Assembly: GCA_041166745.1 (NCBI GenBank)
Contig: JBEEGH010000005.1
Span: 62,001 to 126,000 of the forward strand
Direction: 5' to 3'
DNA length: 64,000 bases
From: DASUCS01 sp041166745
GTDB lineage: Bacteria; Actinomycetota; Acidimicrobiia; Acidimicrobiales; JACDCH01
Under the pieces are notes generated by a model that was given only the letters and a program-made list of their open reading frames with translations, was not told where the DNA came from and did not search any database. The translations under genes were made by a program, and so were the position numbers. Numbering within the stretch: the first letter of the stretch is position 1; each line of letters opens with the position of its first letter. Positions 1 to 11,857 of this stretch are shown in pieces.

Positions 1-326
1 GAGGTCGTCGGGATCCAGCGGCTTGACGAGATAGTCGTCGGCGCCCGCGCTCATGCCTTCCAGGATCTCGTCGAGAGCACCTCGCGCGGTGACCATGATG
101 AAGTAGGTGTAGTTGCCAGATGCATCGCAGCGAATGCGGTGGCACAGCTCCAACCCGGTCATGCCCGGCATCATCCAATCGCTCATCACGACGTCGGGCC
201 TCAGTGATTGGAAGGCGTTCCAGGCTTCGGTGCCATTGACCGCGGCGTGACACTCGTGACCGAGGCTACGCAAGGCCATGTGCGCGATGAGTCGCGACGT
301 CGCACCATCGTCAGCGATCAGGATCT

Positions 327-330
<4 letters not shown>
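1..330 (-). CDS. Response regulator, receiver domain (3' part outside window)
   Basis: The visible 110 residues form a receiver (REC) domain that accepts a phosphoryl group from a histidine kinase. The start MKILIADDGA gives the acidic pair Asp7-Asp8, the phosphoacceptor is Asp51 in MSDWMMPG, the switch Thr is Thr81 and the conserved Lys is Lys103 in LVKPLDP. The gene runs off the left edge, so any output domain, such as GGDEF, is not visible. Its ATG overlaps the TGA of the upstream hybrid kinase (ATGA at 327-330), which indicates co-translation as the last visible gene of a three-gene phosphorelay operon read leftward. Confidence 0.9.
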
Positions 331-2677
<2,347 letters not shown>

Positions 2678-2681
<4 letters not shown>

Positions 2682-5626
2682 GCGGCGGAGGGCGTCGCGG
2701 CCGGTAGCCATGGCGTCAGCACCGCGAGGAGCTCGGCCGAATCGACTGGCTTCGGCACGTAGTCGTTGGCCCCGGCCTCGATGCAGCGCAGCCGTTCGCC
2801 GACGACGACCTTGCCGGTGACGGCAATGATGGGGAGCGTCTTGAAGTGGTCGAGCTTGCGGATGGCGCGGATGGTGTCGTACCCATCCATGACCGGCATC
2901 ATGATGTCCATCAGCACGATGTCGATGTCGCGCTTGCGCTCCAGGATGGCGATGGCGTCGGGGCCGCTTTCGGCAACGGTGATGTCGGCGTGGCCCCGCT
3001 CGAGGAGAGCAGTCAGCGCAAAGATGTTCCGAAAGTCGTCGTCGACGAGAAGGATCTTCAAACCCTCCAGCACACCGTCGTCCAGTCCGCTCGACCGCTC
3101 GGCAGCGAGACGCGGGGTGACCGGCGTCGCGATGGGTGCGGCGACGGAGGCGGGCAGGCCGGCCGGGAGATAGGCGGTGAAGGTGCTGCCTTGGCCGTGC
3201 GTGCTGGTCACCGTGAGCTCGCCGCCGAGCAGGCCGACGAGTTCGCGGCTGATCGAAAGGCCTAGGCCGGTGCCGCCGTAGAGGCGAGCGGTGCTGCCAT
3301 CGCCTTGCGCGAACGCCTCGAAGATCCGCTGTTGGTGCTCCTCCTCGATCCCGATACCGGTGTCGCGAACAGAGAGCGCCAGCACCGATGGGGCATTGAC
3401 GAGCGACTCGGTTCCCGCGTCCCATCCCCGATCGGCCACGCTGATGTGCAGACGCACCTGCCCCTGGTCGGTGAACTTGAACGCGTTGGCGAGCAGGTTC
3501 TTGAGGATCTGCCGGAGGCGTTGCGGGTCGGTGACGATCTCCCCAGGAACGTCAGGCGAGAGGTCGATCGAGAAGCCGACGCCCTTACTGGCCGCGACCT
3601 GCTCGAACTCGCGTAGCAGGGTGTCTCGCAGCTCGGCGATCGAGAGGACGGCCATCTCGATCGACACCGTGCCGGACTCGACCTTCGCCAAGTCCAGGAT
3701 GCCGTTGAGCAGACCGAGCAGCTCCTTGCCGGAAGACCCGATGACACTCGCATACTCGACTTGCGTTGCGGTCATGTTGTTGTCGGGATTGTCTTCCAGC
3801 TGCTGGGCGAGGATCAGCAAGCTGTTCAGCGGCGTGCGCAGTTCGTGCGACATGTTCGCGATGAACTCGGACTTGTACTTCGACGACACCGTGAGCTGGC
3901 CGAGCTGGCCGGCCTTCTCCTCGACCAGTCGGTTGGACTGCTCGACCTCCTTGTTACGTCGCTCGGCCTCGATGTTCTGTTCTGCGAGCAACCGGGCTTG
4001 ACGACCGAGGTCCTCGTTCGACTCGCGTAGCTCCTCCTGCTGCGAGCGAAGCTCCTCGGCTTGAGATTGCGACTGCTTCAGCAGGTTCTCGGTCAGTGTG
4101 TTCGCTTCGATCGTGTTGAGCACGAGGCCGATGCTCTCGGTGATCGAGTCGAGGAACGTTTGATGGGTGACACTGAACGGCGAGAAGGAGGCGAGCTCCA
4201 CCACGGCGCGCACGGATCCCTCGAACAGGACAGGCAGCACGATGATGTTGAGCGGAGCGGACGCGCCCAGTCCGGAGTTGATCCTGACGTAGTCGCCGGG
4301 CACCTCGGTGAGCAGGATCCGCTTCTTCTCCTTGGCGCACTGACCGACGAGGCCCTCGCCGAGCCGGAAGGACGTCGAGAGTTGCTTGCGCTCCTCGTAC
4401 CCGTAGCCGGCTTGCAGCTGCAGCGCAGACTCAACCGCATCAGACGCGCTGGTCATCGTGTAGAAGACCCCGTGTTGCGCGGAGACGAGCGGCGCGAGCT
4501 CGGAGAGAATCATGCTCGAGACCTCGTCGAGATCGCGCTGCCCTTGGAGCATGCGCGTGAAGCGTTCTCGGTTCGTTTTCAACCAGTCCTGCTCGATGTT
4601 CTGCCTCGTCGTCTCGCGGAGGTTGCGGATCATCTCGTTGAGCTTGTCCTTCAACACCGCGACCTCTCCGCTGGCTTCCACGCGGACTTGTCGGGTGAGG
4701 TCACCCTCGGTCACCGCTGTCGCCACGTCGGAAATCGCGCGCACCTGGTTGGTGAGGTTGGCTGCCAGCTGGTTGACGTTGTCGGTCAGGTCCTTCCAGA
4801 CGCCCGCGACTTCCTTCGACTGCGCCTGACCGCCGAGCTTGCCTTCGACGCCGACCTCACGGGCTACACGCGTGACCTCCCCAGAGAAGGCGTTGAGCTG
4901 GTCGACCATCGCGTTCACGGTGTTCTTCAGCTCGAGGAACTCGCCTTGGACGACGATCGAGATCTTCTTGCTCAGGTCGCCGTTGGCGACCGCTGTCGTC
5001 ACTTCGGCGATGTTGCGCACCTGTGCGGTGAGGTTGCCGGCCATCACGTTGACGTTGTCGGTCAGGTCCTTCCACACGCCGCCGACCTCGATGGTGACGG
5101 CGGCCGCCTGTCCGAGCTTGCCTTCGGTGCCGACTTCACGAGCTACACGCGTGACTTCAGAGATGAAGCCGTTGAGCTGGTCGACCATCGCGTTGATGGT
5201 GTTCTTGAGCTCCAGCATCTCGCCGCGAACATCGGCTGTGATCTTCTTGCTGAGGTCGCCGCCGGCGACTGCGCCGATGACGCGCTGCATCTCGATGGTG
5301 GGACGAACCAGGTCGTCGATCATCGTGTTGACCGATTCGACGCTTCCGGCCCAGCCCTGAGCCCATCCTCCGAGAACCAGCCGTTGCGAGAGCTTGCCTT
5401 GCTTGCCCACCACTTGGCTGACGCGGGCGAGCTCCGTCTCGAGTCCCTGATTGGCGATGATGACTTCGTTGAGACTGTCGGCCACCTTGCCAGCGACACC
5501 CGTCCATTCCAGGGGCATGCGCACCGAGAAGTCACCCTCCTTGACCCGGGCGAGTACGCCAAGCAGCACCTTGGCATCGACGGCCTCGGTGAACACAACA
5601 GCGGAATCGGGCTTCACAGTCTCCAT
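2678..5626 (-). CDS. Poly-HAMP hybrid histidine kinase (HAMP array-GAF-HisKA-HATPase-REC)
   Basis: 982 residues. Repeated HAMP-type units occupy about 20-345; three share the pattern GDLS/T..I/V...GE...LK and are separated by linkers such as VTRVAREVG and VWKDLTDNVN. GAF lies at about 365-510, a Gln/Glu-rich coiled coil at about 512-585, HisKA with His594 in NMSHELRTP, HATPase_c at about 700-822, and a C-terminal REC with Asp907, Thr937 and Lys959. There is no transmembrane segment. The HAMP array closely resembles that of fungal group III kinases (Nik1/Os-1), which are soluble osmosensors; a stress-sensing role here is inference. First gene of a leftward operon; its stop overlaps the next start by ATGA. 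Confidence 0.92.
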
Positions 5627-5709
5627 GAAGACCTGATCGGCAGATGTAGCCCCTCGCCGTGTAGCGCGAACGCGTCTGTTGAGCGCACCGCGGATGCGCC
5701 GAAGCCATA

Positions 5710-6534
5710 GTGATGATTGCTGACGTAGCTGCGGGCGTGCCTACTCGAGTCTTGATCGTGGACGACGCCGCCTCGACGCGTCGCTTCCTGCGGGGCGTGC
5801 TCGAGTACTGCCCGCAATTCGACGTCGCCGGCGAAGCGGAGAACGGCGCTTCCGCAATCGAGATGGCCGACGCGCTCCAGCCCGATGTGGTGCTCCTGGA
5901 CCTGTCGATGCCGGTATCGGACGGATCGAGCGCTCTGAGCGGTCTCCTGCGTGTGGCCCCGAACGCGCGGGTGATCGTCCTCTCCGGCACGGACACGAAG
6001 GCGGCAGCACCGCTGCTCGCCGCGGGCGCAACTGCGTTCGTGCCGAAGGGGCTCGCACCGTTCGAGCTGCTCGACAGGCTCGGAAGCATCCTCGGGCAAC
6101 CGGTCACCATGCAGCGAGTCGCGCTCGTACCGGAGCGTCCCGCAGACACGGGGACGAAGGCGGAGCGCTCGCAGTTCCGGGCGATGCTGTGCGACGACGA
6201 CGCGATGGCACGACACCTCGTCTCTCGGATCCTCACGAGCCTGGAGGTGCCCGTGCTCGCCGAGACCGATGGCGTTCCGCACCTCCTCTCCGCCGTCAGA
6301 CTGTCGCAACCCGAGCTCGTCGTGCTCGACCTGTGGCTCGAAGGCACTCCCGGCACGAGTGCCATTCCCGAGATCCGCACGATCTCTCCGGGCACGATCG
6401 TCATCGTGTACTCCGCATACGAAGAATGGAAAGACAAGGCGCTCGCGGCAGGAGCGACCGCGTTCGTCGCGAAGCCGAACTTCGGCGAGCTCGAAGCCCA
6501 CATCCGTCAATTCACGGTCATACACACCGAATGA
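5710..6534 (+). CDS. Double-receiver response regulator (REC-REC)
   Basis: 274 residues with two receiver domains and no output domain. REC1 (about 13-128) has Asp18-Asp19, phosphoacceptor Asp64 in VLLDLSMPVS and Lys113. REC2 (about 155-268) has acidic residues in CDDDAMA, Asp207 in VVLDLWLEG and Lys255 in VAKPN. A GTG at 5710 is followed directly by ATG at 5713, and either may start the protein. It is divergent from the poly-HAMP kinase with an 83-bp gap and overlaps the HPt gene by ATGA. The pairing suggests it shuttles phosphate between the kinases and the HPt protein, or acts as a phosphate sink; this is inferred from context. Confidence 0.88.
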   Translation: MMIADVAAGVPTRVLIVDDAASTRRFLRGVLEYCPQFDVAGEAENGASAIEMADALQPDVVLLDLSMPVSDGSSALSGLLRVAPNARVIVLSGTDTKAAAPLLAAGATAFVPKGLAPFELLDRLGSILGQPVTMQRVALVPERPADTGTKAERSQFRAMLCDDDAMARHLVSRILTSLEVPVLAETDGVPHLLSAVRLSQPELVVLDLWLEGTPGTSAIPEIRTISPGTIVIVYSAYEEWKDKALAAGATAFVAKPNFGELEAHIRQFTVIHTE

Positions 6535-6881
6535 GTGAGGCGCTGGACACACGCATGGTCGCGGCACTCCGCGGCTTTGGGTCTGAACCAGGAACGCTGC
6601 TCAGGGCGATGTTGCACGACTTCCTCACCGAGGGGCCGTCGCTCATGGCCGAGGTTGAACGCGCCGCCGATGATGAGGCCTACGCCAGCGTCGCGGGGGC
6701 CGCTCATCGACTGCGGGGTAGCGGAGGACACATCGGAGCGTTGCAGCTGGCGCTCGTGGCCGGCGAGGTGGAGGCCGCCGCCCGCAATCGCGTCCGCGAA
6801 GCGACGGCTACTGCCACCGCCACCGCTCGAACCGAGTTGGACAAGGCCATGGCTGCCGCCCGAGAGCTGTTGCGCGGTTGA
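6531..6881 (+). CDS. Stand-alone histidine phosphotransfer (HPt) protein
   Basis: 116 residues, predicted all-helical. The HPt motif is AAHRLRGSGGHIGA with the phospho-accepting His59, close to the AHxLKGSS pattern of the family. It would relay phosphate between receiver domains. The ATG overlaps the TGA of the double-REC gene (ATGA), so the two are co-translated. The C-terminal part contains a low-complexity Ala-Thr run (about residues 84-92) that looks like a linker. It is the only free HPt in the window, although the neighbouring hybrid kinase has its own fused HPt. Confidence 0.85.
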   Translation: MSEALDTRMVAALRGFGSEPGTLLRAMLHDFLTEGPSLMAEVERAADDEAYASVAGAAHRLRGSGGHIGALQLALVAGEVEAAARNRVREATATATATARTELDKAMAAARELLRG

Positions 6882-6899
6882 GACCCAGGGTTGTGGTTG

Positions 6900-6916
6900 A
6901 TACCCACTAGGGGTAT
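6900..6916. promoter_or_regulatory. Palindromic CsoR-type operator
   Basis: The sequence ATACCC-ACTAG-GGGTAT is an inverted repeat with 6-bp arms and a 5-bp centre, ending 9 bp before the ATG of the CsoR-family gene. CsoR and related repressors bind G/C tracts flanked by TA steps of this form. The position suggests autorepression of the whole three-gene unit and release on metal binding. Seen directly: palindrome and position. Inferred: binding. Confidence 0.7.
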
Positions 6917-6925
6917 GGTCGCGGC

Positions 6926-7207
6926 ATGGTCGGTTACAGCGACAAGAAGGAAGCGGTCCACAAGCGGCTGCGCCGCATCGAGGGCCAGGTGCGCGGGTTG
7001 CAGCGGATGGTCGACGAGGACAAGTACTGCATCGAGATCCTCGACCAAGTGGCGGCGGTCACGAAGGCACTGCAGGCCGTCGCTCTCGAGTTGCTCGACG
7101 ATCACCTCTCGCACTGCGTGGCCGAGGCCCTCACGACCGGCGGGAAGACCGCGGACGACAAGGTCGCCGAGGCTTCGGCGGCGATCGCTCGCCTCGTGCG
7201 CTCATGA
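6926..7207 (+). CDS. csoR: CsoR/RcnR-family metal-sensing repressor
   Basis: 93 residues, the usual length of this all-helical DNA-binding family. The N-terminal segment HKRLRRIEGQVRGLQRM is the family hallmark. The residues expected to bind Cu(I) are all present: Cys35, His60 and Cys64 (DDHLSHC). It probably represses its own operon through the palindrome at 6900-6916. Its stop overlaps the next start (ATGA at 7204-7207). Copper rather than nickel or persulfide is inferred from the C-H-C triad and from the blue-copper lipoprotein two genes downstream. Confidence 0.85.
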   Translation: MVGYSDKKEAVHKRLRRIEGQVRGLQRMVDEDKYCIEILDQVAAVTKALQAVALELLDDHLSHCVAEALTTGGKTADDKVAEASAAIARLVRS

Positions 7208-8511
7208 CGCACGTGGTCGCGGCGATCAGCGTCGCCGATTTCGGCGAGAGCGTGAAGGAAGGGTTCTTCATGTTCTGGGAGACGTTGTGGGCACTCGTGC
7301 TCGGCTTCGGCCTCTCCGGCGCAGTGCAGGCATTTGTGTCCAAGGAGGACATGCAGCGCGTGATGGGCGACCACCGACCCGCGACGATCGTGAAGGCGTC
7401 CGGTTTGGGGATGGTGTCGTCGAGCTGCTCGTACGCAGCAACGGCGATGGCGAAGTCGCTGTTCAAAAAGGGTGCCGACTTCATCAGCGCCATGGTTTTC
7501 ATGTTCGCCTCCACCAACCTCGTCATCGAGCTCGGTGTCGTGCTGCTCATCCTCATGGGCTGGCAATTCGCCGCGGCCGAGTTCATCGGCGGACCGATCA
7601 TGATCATCCTGTTCGCGTTCCTGGGAAGCCTGGTGTTCCGCCGTCACCAGATCGAAGAAGCCCGCCAGCGGCTGCAGTCCGGGCTGGTCGGCGATCACGA
7701 TCACCAGGCGATGGTTGGCGTCAGTGAAGCGCGCCAGGACGAGCTCGAGCGCACGCCGTGGCGCGAGAAGCTGACCTCAAAGGCCGCGTGGGCCGACGCC
7801 GCCAGCTACACCATGGCCGACATCAAGATGCTGCGAAAAGAGCTCGTGATCGGCTACCTCGTCGCCGGATTCCTTGCGGTGCTCGTACCGATGGACGCGT
7901 GGAACAACGTGTTCTTCCAAGGACACGGGTACTGGACCACGCTCGAGAACGTTTTGATCGGCCCGTTCATCGCGTTCATCAGCTTTGTCTGCTCGATCGG
8001 GAACGTTCCCATGGCGGCCGCACTGTGGCACGGTGGCATCAGCTTCGGAGGAGTGATCAGTTTCATCTTCGCGGACCTCATCGCTTTCCCATTGGTGCTC
8101 ATCTATCGCAAGTACTACGGCACCCGCCTCGCAGTGCGGCTGTTCGTCACCTTCTGGGCCGTCATGGCTGCCGCGGGGCTGCTGGTCGAGGTCATCTTCG
8201 ACGGGTTCAACCGGATCCCGAGCACCCGTCCGCACGACATCGTTCACACGGGCTTCGAGTGGAACTACACGACCGTCCTCAACATCGCCTTCCTCGGCGT
8301 CTTTGCCCTCCTGTACTGGCTGTACCGAAACCGCGAGCGGCTCGGCGGGGGACAGGGCTACGCCCTCGACCCGGTGTGCGGCATGCAGGTCCGCACTGCG
8401 GACGCGCCCGCAACCCGAACAGGGAGCGGCCACTCCTACTGGTTCTGCTCGGACCATTGCGCGGAGCGATTCGACAGCGACACCGCGCGTTACGCCAGGA
8501 TCTCGCCATGA
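7204..8511 (+). CDS. ArsP/YraQ-type permease fused to a YHS metal-binding domain
   Basis: 435 residues. About eight to nine hydrophobic spans occupy residues 20-375. They include the permease-family motifs SSSCSYAA (Cys75) and CSIGNVPMAAALW. A cytoplasmic loop rich in His, Gln and Glu lies near 155-185. The C-terminal 50 residues form a YHS domain with ALDPVCGMQV and YWFCSDHCAERF, a Cys motif found on copper and heavy-metal transporters. Related permeases move metalloid or thiolate compounds. Placed between csoR and a cupredoxin, it may export copper, but that is inference. Start and stop both overlap neighbours (ATGA). Confidence 0.8.
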   Translation: MTHVVAAISVADFGESVKEGFFMFWETLWALVLGFGLSGAVQAFVSKEDMQRVMGDHRPATIVKASGLGMVSSSCSYAATAMAKSLFKKGADFISAMVFMFASTNLVIELGVVLLILMGWQFAAAEFIGGPIMIILFAFLGSLVFRRHQIEEARQRLQSGLVGDHDHQAMVGVSEARQDELERTPWREKLTSKAAWADAASYTMADIKMLRKELVIGYLVAGFLAVLVPMDAWNNVFFQGHGYWTTLENVLIGPFIAFISFVCSIGNVPMAAALWHGGISFGGVISFIFADLIAFPLVLIYRKYYGTRLAVRLFVTFWAVMAAAGLLVEVIFDGFNRIPSTRPHDIVHTGFEWNYTTVLNIAFLGVFALLYWLYRNRERLGGGQGYALDPVCGMQVRTADAPATRTGSGHSYWFCSDHCAERFDSDTARYARISP

Positions 8512-8951
8512 GACGCACACTCGTCGCAATGGCCGCCGGTCTCATTGTCTCTGTCCTCACTGTCACTGTCCTCGCGGGGTGCGGGGGCGGTGATTCCGTC
8601 CACAGCGCCGGCGGCGCGCGCACGATCGAGATCGACATGCGAGACAACGACTTCTCGTCGGCCAGTCTCAGCGTCAAGGCGGGCGAGCAGGTGCAATTCG
8701 TGTTCCACAACAAGGGCGCGGTCACGCACGACGCGTACATCGGTGATGATGCGGCACAGATGACGCATGAGCAGGAGATGCGTGCGTCGAGCGACCCGAG
8801 CCATGGTCACGGCACCGATGGCGTCACCGTCGAGCCGGGCAAGACGGAGACGCTCACCCACACCTTTGCCAAGTCCGGTCCGACGCTCATCGGTTGCCAT
8901 GTACTGAATCACTACATGCTGGGCATGCGCATCAGGGTCAACGTCACGTAG
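8508..8951 (+). CDS. Cupredoxin-like lipoprotein (type I copper site)
   Basis: 147 residues. An N-terminal lipoprotein signal ends in the lipobox LAGC with Cys25, so the mature protein is tethered outside the membrane. A cupredoxin fold follows. The type I copper ligands are visible as His74 (AVTHDAY) and the C-terminal set Cys130, His135, Met140 with C-x4-H-x4-M spacing. A His/Met-rich stretch at about 85-102 could bind further metal. It is the last gene of the csoR operon (ATGA overlap) and probably chelates or passes on extracytoplasmic copper. Its stop overlaps the convergent DinB gene by 8 bp. Confidence 0.85.
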   Translation: MRRTLVAMAAGLIVSVLTVTVLAGCGGGDSVHSAGGARTIEIDMRDNDFSSASLSVKAGEQVQFVFHNKGAVTHDAYIGDDAAQMTHEQEMRASSDPSHGHGTDGVTVEPGKTETLTHTFAKSGPTLIGCHVLNHYMLGMRIRVNVT

Positions 8952-9495
8952 CGGCAGCCTCGTCCAACGTTGCGTAGCCCTGCTCGACGTCCCAGATGTG
9001 GTGCGTCGGATCGTGCAACAGATACGTCGCGAAGGATCCCAAGGTGAAATGGGCGCCGTCGCTGCGAACGCCCTTTCGGCTCCAGGCATCGTCGGGTACG
9101 GAGTCGAAGCGCGTGGCGAGTGCGGTACCCGCGACCGCGAGGTCGTTGGCCACGTTCGCTGGGTCCTGTGACGCGTAGTCGTCCTCGATCGCGGTCGCGT
9201 CCTGGTCCCAGTTGGGAAATGCGGCGCCATCCTCAGCGAGCATCAACTGCAAGCGACCGTCGAAGACCTTGAAGACGTCTCGAACGTGGCAGGCGTATTC
9301 GGTGGCCGACCACGTGTGATCGTTCGGACGCGCGTTCGCTCGAGCGTGCGAAAGCAACGGGGGCCAGAGCGCGACGTTGTCGCGCAGCAGCGCGCCGACG
9401 CGATCGCGTTGAACCGCCGCGGCGTCGAACCCGCAGTCAAAGCAGGCTCGTTCGAGGACCCACGTCCAATCCTTTGTGTCCGGCTCGATCATCAT
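8944..9495 (-). CDS. DinB/mycothiol-maleylpyruvate-isomerase-like metalloprotein
   Basis: 183 residues, expected to fold as a four-helix DinB bundle. Likely metal ligands are the His in YACHVRD and the cluster in HDPTHHIWDVEQ, matching the three-His pattern of this superfamily. WSATEYACH is also typical of actinobacterial members, some of which are mycothiol-dependent transferases. I chose the double ATG at 9495/9492, giving MMIEPDTKDW; the longer open frame has an unrelated N-terminus. The substrate is unknown. The gene is convergent with the cupredoxin gene. Confidence 0.75.
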   Translation of the reverse strand: MMIEPDTKDWTWVLERACFDCGFDAAAVQRDRVGALLRDNVALWPPLLSHARANARPNDHTWSATEYACHVRDVFKVFDGRLQLMLAEDGAAFPNWDQDATAIEDDYASQDPANVANDLAVAGTALATRFDSVPDDAWSRKGVRSDGAHFTLGSFATYLLHDPTHHIWDVEQGYATLDEAAAT

Positions 9496-9585
9496 CGGAC
9501 CGTACGAAGGAATCACTCGGTGCGCAGTGGCTCTTCCTGCCATTCGCCAACCGATTCCCGTCCCTGGTATCGAGGAGAACGCCGG

Positions 9586-10197
9586 ATGAAGCCGGTCGCT
9601 CCGGGGAACCTGGGTGTGATGATCCGACGAGCCGCGGCGGTTTCCGATCAACTCGCGCTACGCCATGTCGCGAAATCGATACCCGAACCCGTGGCGAGCA
9701 CCGTCGACACCGTCGGTCGTGCCGCGTCGGGCGGGGGTCTGTGGGTCGGCTGCGCGGCCCTGCTCGCGGTATGCGGATCCAAGGGACGGCACGCCGCTGG
9801 CCGAGGGCTGATCGCCTACGGGGCTGCGAGCCTGCTGGCCACCGGGCCGGCCAAATGGGTCAGCCGGCGCAAGCGACCCAGTGGCCTGTTGCTGAAAGAC
9901 CTGCCGCGGCTCGGCGGCCAGCCGAAGACCTCGTCGTTCCCCTCGTCGCACACCGCGTCGGCTACAGCCTTCGCGGTGGCGGCATCGGCCGCGCTCCCGG
10001 TAGCCGCCCCGCTGCTCGGCCCCCTCGCCGCAACGGTTGCGCTGTCACGCGTCAAGGCCGTGCGCCATTTTCCCACGGATGTCATTGCGGGCGCTGCGCT
10101 CGGTCTGGCTGTCGGCGCGGCGGTTCATTTCAAGGCAAGCAGGGGTAACGCTGGTCCATCATCGGACGCCGAAGGGGAACGCAACGACGCTGCCTGA
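9586..10197 (+). CDS. PAP2-family membrane phosphatase
   Basis: 203 residues with several hydrophobic segments. All three phosphatase motifs are visible: Lys90-x6-Arg97-Pro98, PSSH ending at His122, and SRVKAVRHFPTD with Arg155, His161 and Asp165. Family members dephosphorylate lipid pyrophosphates or phosphatidic acid at the membrane. The stop overlaps the next start (TGATG at 10195-10199), making this the probable first gene of a chain reaching 12675. A role in undecaprenyl-PP or phosphatidate turnover is possible but not resolved. Confidence 0.85.
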   Translation: MKPVAPGNLGVMIRRAAAVSDQLALRHVAKSIPEPVASTVDTVGRAASGGGLWVGCAALLAVCGSKGRHAAGRGLIAYGAASLLATGPAKWVSRRKRPSGLLLKDLPRLGGQPKTSSFPSSHTASATAFAVAASAALPVAAPLLGPLAATVALSRVKAVRHFPTDVIAGAALGLAVGAAVHFKASRGNAGPSSDAEGERNDAA

Positions 10198-10631
10198 TGG
10201 TGGCGATCGCCATGGCCGCGCTGTTGACGAGTGGCGCGTGCGTCGGTTCGGCGCGCGGTGAAGGCGACTATCAGAAGAAGGCGGTGGCCACCACCGAGCA
10301 CGTGCGGTCGTCTGTTCGCACCGTCCAGCTGGCCATCCAGGCGGCGGATGAAGACGACGCGTTCGGACCGTTCCTCTCGCGCGTCATCAGCCAGGCAGAA
10401 GACGACGCCGGTTCCGCGGTCAACGGATTCGACACGATCCAGCCCCCGACCGACACGTCCGACCAGTTGCGCGACGACGTCGACCAGATCGCGGCCGATT
10501 CCCTCGATTTGATCGCGGCGGCTCGCATCGCGATCCGGCGTGGTGATCTCGAGGGTCTGGCCGGGCTGGCAGATCTCCTGGCGCAAGCCGGCGACAACCT
10601 CGAGCAATTCGGCCAGGACCACCACGCGTGA
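10197..10631 (+). CDS. Small putative lipoprotein, function unknown
   Basis: 144 residues. A short hydrophobic N-terminus, MVAIAMAALLTSGAC, looks like a lipoprotein signal with Cys15 at the cleavage site, although the signal is short and Arg/Lys-poor. The rest is acidic, mostly helical, and rich in Asp and Gln. I recognise no family. It sits between a PAP2 phosphatase and an NRAMP-like transporter, overlapping both by 1-4 bp, so a membrane-linked accessory role is plausible. Confidence 0.6.
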   Translation: MVAIAMAALLTSGACVGSARGEGDYQKKAVATTEHVRSSVRTVQLAIQAADEDDAFGPFLSRVISQAEDDAGSAVNGFDTIQPPTDTSDQLRDDVDQIAADSLDLIAAARIAIRRGDLEGLAGLADLLAQAGDNLEQFGQDHHA

Positions 10632-11857
10632 AGAAGGTCTTCGCCGTCACGCTCGGCATCCTCACCGCCATCGGCGGGTTCGTCGACATCGGCGACATCG
10701 TGGCCAACGCCGCGGTGGGCGCGCGGTACAAATGGGCGCTCGCATGGGTCGTCGTGGTCGGCGTCATCGGCATCGTGCTGTTCGCCGAGATGGCCGGCCG
10801 GGTGGCGGCCGTGTCGGGCCGGGCGGTCTTCGATCTCATCCGGGAGCGCCTCGGGCCGCGATTCGCGTTGGCGAACCTCATCGGTTCGTTCTTCGTCAAC
10901 CTGATGACGCTCACCGCCGAGATCGCCGGTGTCGCGCTCGCGCTCGAGTTGGCCACCGACGTGAACTACTTGTTGTGGCTTCCGGTGTGCGCGTTCGCGG
11001 TCTGGTTGGTGATCTGGCGGGTGAAGTTCGAGACGATGGAAGACGTCTTCGGAATCGTCGGTCTCGCGATGATCGTGGTGGCCGTAACGGTGTGGCGCGC
11101 GGGACCCGACTGGGGATCGATGTTCCATGAGGCGTCGCACCCCAGCTTGAACTCGGGCGAGGGACTCCCCACCTACTTCTATTACGCGATAGCGCTGTTC
11201 GGCGCGGCAATGACGCCATACGAAGTGTTCTTCTTCAGCTCGGGAGCGGTCGAGGAGCATTGGACCCGCGCCGACCTGTTCGTCAACCGGGCCAACGTGT
11301 ACATCGGCTTCCCGCTCGGCGGTCTGCTGTCGCTCGCGTTGATGTCCGCGGCTGCGCTCACGCTGGCGCCCCTCGACATCACTGTTGAGCACCTCGGACA
11401 GGTCGCGCTGCCCACAACGCTCACGCTCGGAAAGCTCGGCTTGGCGACACTCTTGATCGGATTCTTCGCGGCGACGTTCGGCGCTGCGCTCGAGACTGCG
11501 CTTTCGGCCGGGTACACGATCGCTCAGTACTTCGGCTGGCAATGGGGAAAGTTCGTGCGACCACGCGAGGCCGCGCGATTCCACACCGTCGTGCTGGCCA
11601 CCATCGTCGTCGCCGCCATCATTGGTCTGTCGAGCGTTGATCCGATCAAAGTCACCGAGTACTCGCTCATCTTCTCGGCCGTCGCCCTGCCGCTCACGTA
11701 CATCCCGATCCTGGTTGTCGCCAATGACCCCGGCTACATGGGCACCAAAGTCAACAGTCGCTTCAGCAACGCGCTCGGCAGCGTGTATCTCGTGATCATT
11801 CTCGTTGCCGCGCTTGCGGCGATCCCGCTCATGCTGGCTACGAAAGCAGGCGCGTGA
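10628..11857 (+). CDS. NRAMP-related membrane transporter
   Basis: 409 residues with about eleven hydrophobic spans. The first span holds GGFVDIGDIVANAAVGA at the place where NRAMP metal transporters have DPGN. The sixth holds MTPYEVFFFSS where canonical proteins have a metal-binding Met-Pro-His segment. The fold therefore looks like NRAMP/LeuT, but the canonical Mn/Fe ligands are altered, which points to another substrate such as Mg2+ or to a diverged function. The GTG start overlaps the preceding stop (GTGA at 10628-10631). It is translated with a PRC-barrel protein downstream. Confidence 0.75.
   Translation: MKKVFAVTLGILTAIGGFVDIGDIVANAAVGARYKWALAWVVVVGVIGIVLFAEMAGRVAAVSGRAVFDLIRERLGPRFALANLIGSFFVNLMTLTAEIAGVALALELATDVNYLLWLPVCAFAVWLVIWRVKFETMEDVFGIVGLAMIVVAVTVWRAGPDWGSMFHEASHPSLNSGEGLPTYFYYAIALFGAAMTPYEVFFFSSGAVEEHWTRADLFVNRANVYIGFPLGGLLSLALMSAAALTLAPLDITVEHLGQVALPTTLTLGKLGLATLLIGFFAATFGAALETALSAGYTIAQYFGWQWGKFVRPREAARFHTVVLATIVVAAIIGLSSVDPIKVTEYSLIFSAVALPLTYIPILVVANDPGYMGTKVNSRFSNALGSVYLVIILVAALAAIPLMLATKAGA

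Noticed and set aside
4061..5710. Plus-strand open frame of 549 codons over the poly-HAMP kinase
   Set aside because: The repeated VDHRVHGVLQLEE-type pattern simply mirrors the HAMP repeats on the opposite strand.
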